From: Campylobacter showae
GTDB taxonomy: Bacteria; Campylobacterota; Campylobacteria; Campylobacterales; Campylobacteraceae
Assembly: GCF_900699785.1 (NCBI RefSeq)
Contig: NZ_LR535679.1
Location: 186,001-250,000 of the forward strand
Direction: 5' to 3'
Length of the DNA: 64,000 nt
This document shows positions 63,950 to 64,000 of the stretch, in pieces (position 1 is the first letter of the stretch; the number at the start of each line of letters is the position of its first letter). A program made the position numbers and the translations under genes. The notes under the pieces are model-generated. The model was not told the origin of the DNA and made no database searches. It saw only the letters and a list, made by a program, of their open reading frames with translations.

Positions 63950-64000
63950 TTATATCCTTGTCTTTGCGTATTCTATGAGGCCGCCGCTTTTTAAAAGCTC
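63950..64000 (-). CDS. leuD: LeuD, 3-isopropylmalate dehydratase small subunit (C-terminal end)
   Basis: The frame is open to the window edge; only the last 16 residues are seen: [16 protein letters not shown], the usual LeuD C-terminus (LK-x-GGLIEYxK). It stops one base before the leuB start codon, so leuD and leuB are co-transcribed. Confidence 0.85.
   Translation of the reverse strand, partial: ELLKSGGLIEYAKTRI

Overview
The window reads as chromosome of a Campylobacter of moderate GC content, most like the C. showae / C. rectus / C. curvus group. This rests on the complete cts natural-transformation gene order, on runs of genes in the same order as C. jejuni (fliP near glmU-coaBC-unknown-uppS-prepilin peptidase-lptF-truA; fliL-acpS; cca beside a CiaD-like gene and a small TPR gene), on flagellar genes, and on the AAATTT/TCAAATTT words that crowd intergenic DNA. 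The species is inferred. I saw no rRNA, tRNA, CRISPR array, insertion sequence or prophage.

Layout. 1-5301: end of the cts operon (ctsD partial, ctsP, ctsX, ctsE, ctsF), the DNA-uptake machine. 5323-7100: a PAS sensor and a soluble chemoreceptor, a likely split energy or redox-taxis receptor. 7543-10494: yqeY, a phosphate transporter and a Sel1-type lipoprotein. 10790-14021: a PepSY membrane protein and a TonB-dependent siderophore receptor that is broken by a stop codon and a frameshift. 14469-19961: a tripartite RND efflux operon. 20104-22390: motA, motB, fliP. 22651-23799: a second PepSY protein. 23948-31974: a tightly packed housekeeping run from glmU to truA and a DUF3137 gene. 32056-41144: brnQ, radA, an AT-rich autotransporter, a phosphohexomutase, ybaK, fliL, acpS, a decayed DUF1963 gene ending in a G9 tract, and a TRIC-type channel. 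41353-43707: an orphan RTX-like adhesin. 43867-48488: a two-component system, a DUF1104 protein, an M23 endopeptidase and a SYLF protein.

48648-55919 is the most interesting part. A Fur-family regulator is followed by a perfect palindromic operator candidate and then a close-packed operon: a cysteine-free HMA-like protein, a ferritin-like protein, three small glycine-zipper membrane proteins (one resembling the magnetosome protein MamC), an atypical P1B-type ATPase with Tyr-Ser-Cys where CPC/SPC is usual, an AGCS amino-acid symporter, a two-helix membrane protein with helix-borne histidines, and a ModD-type phosphoribosyltransferase. I read this as a ferrosome (fez)-type iron-storage-organelle cluster with extra, apparently undescribed, components.

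55989-64000: a methyltransferase, glyS, an unlisted 42-residue membrane protein, a secreted EEP-family nuclease, trmL, cca, a CiaD-like gene, a TPR gene, leuB and the end of leuD.

Together the genes suggest a motile, naturally transformable host-associated microaerophile or anaerobe with heavy investment in iron handling: siderophore receptor, two PepSY proteins, a Fur-family regulator and the putative iron-storage cluster. All assignments are by eye from motifs and gene order; no search was run.
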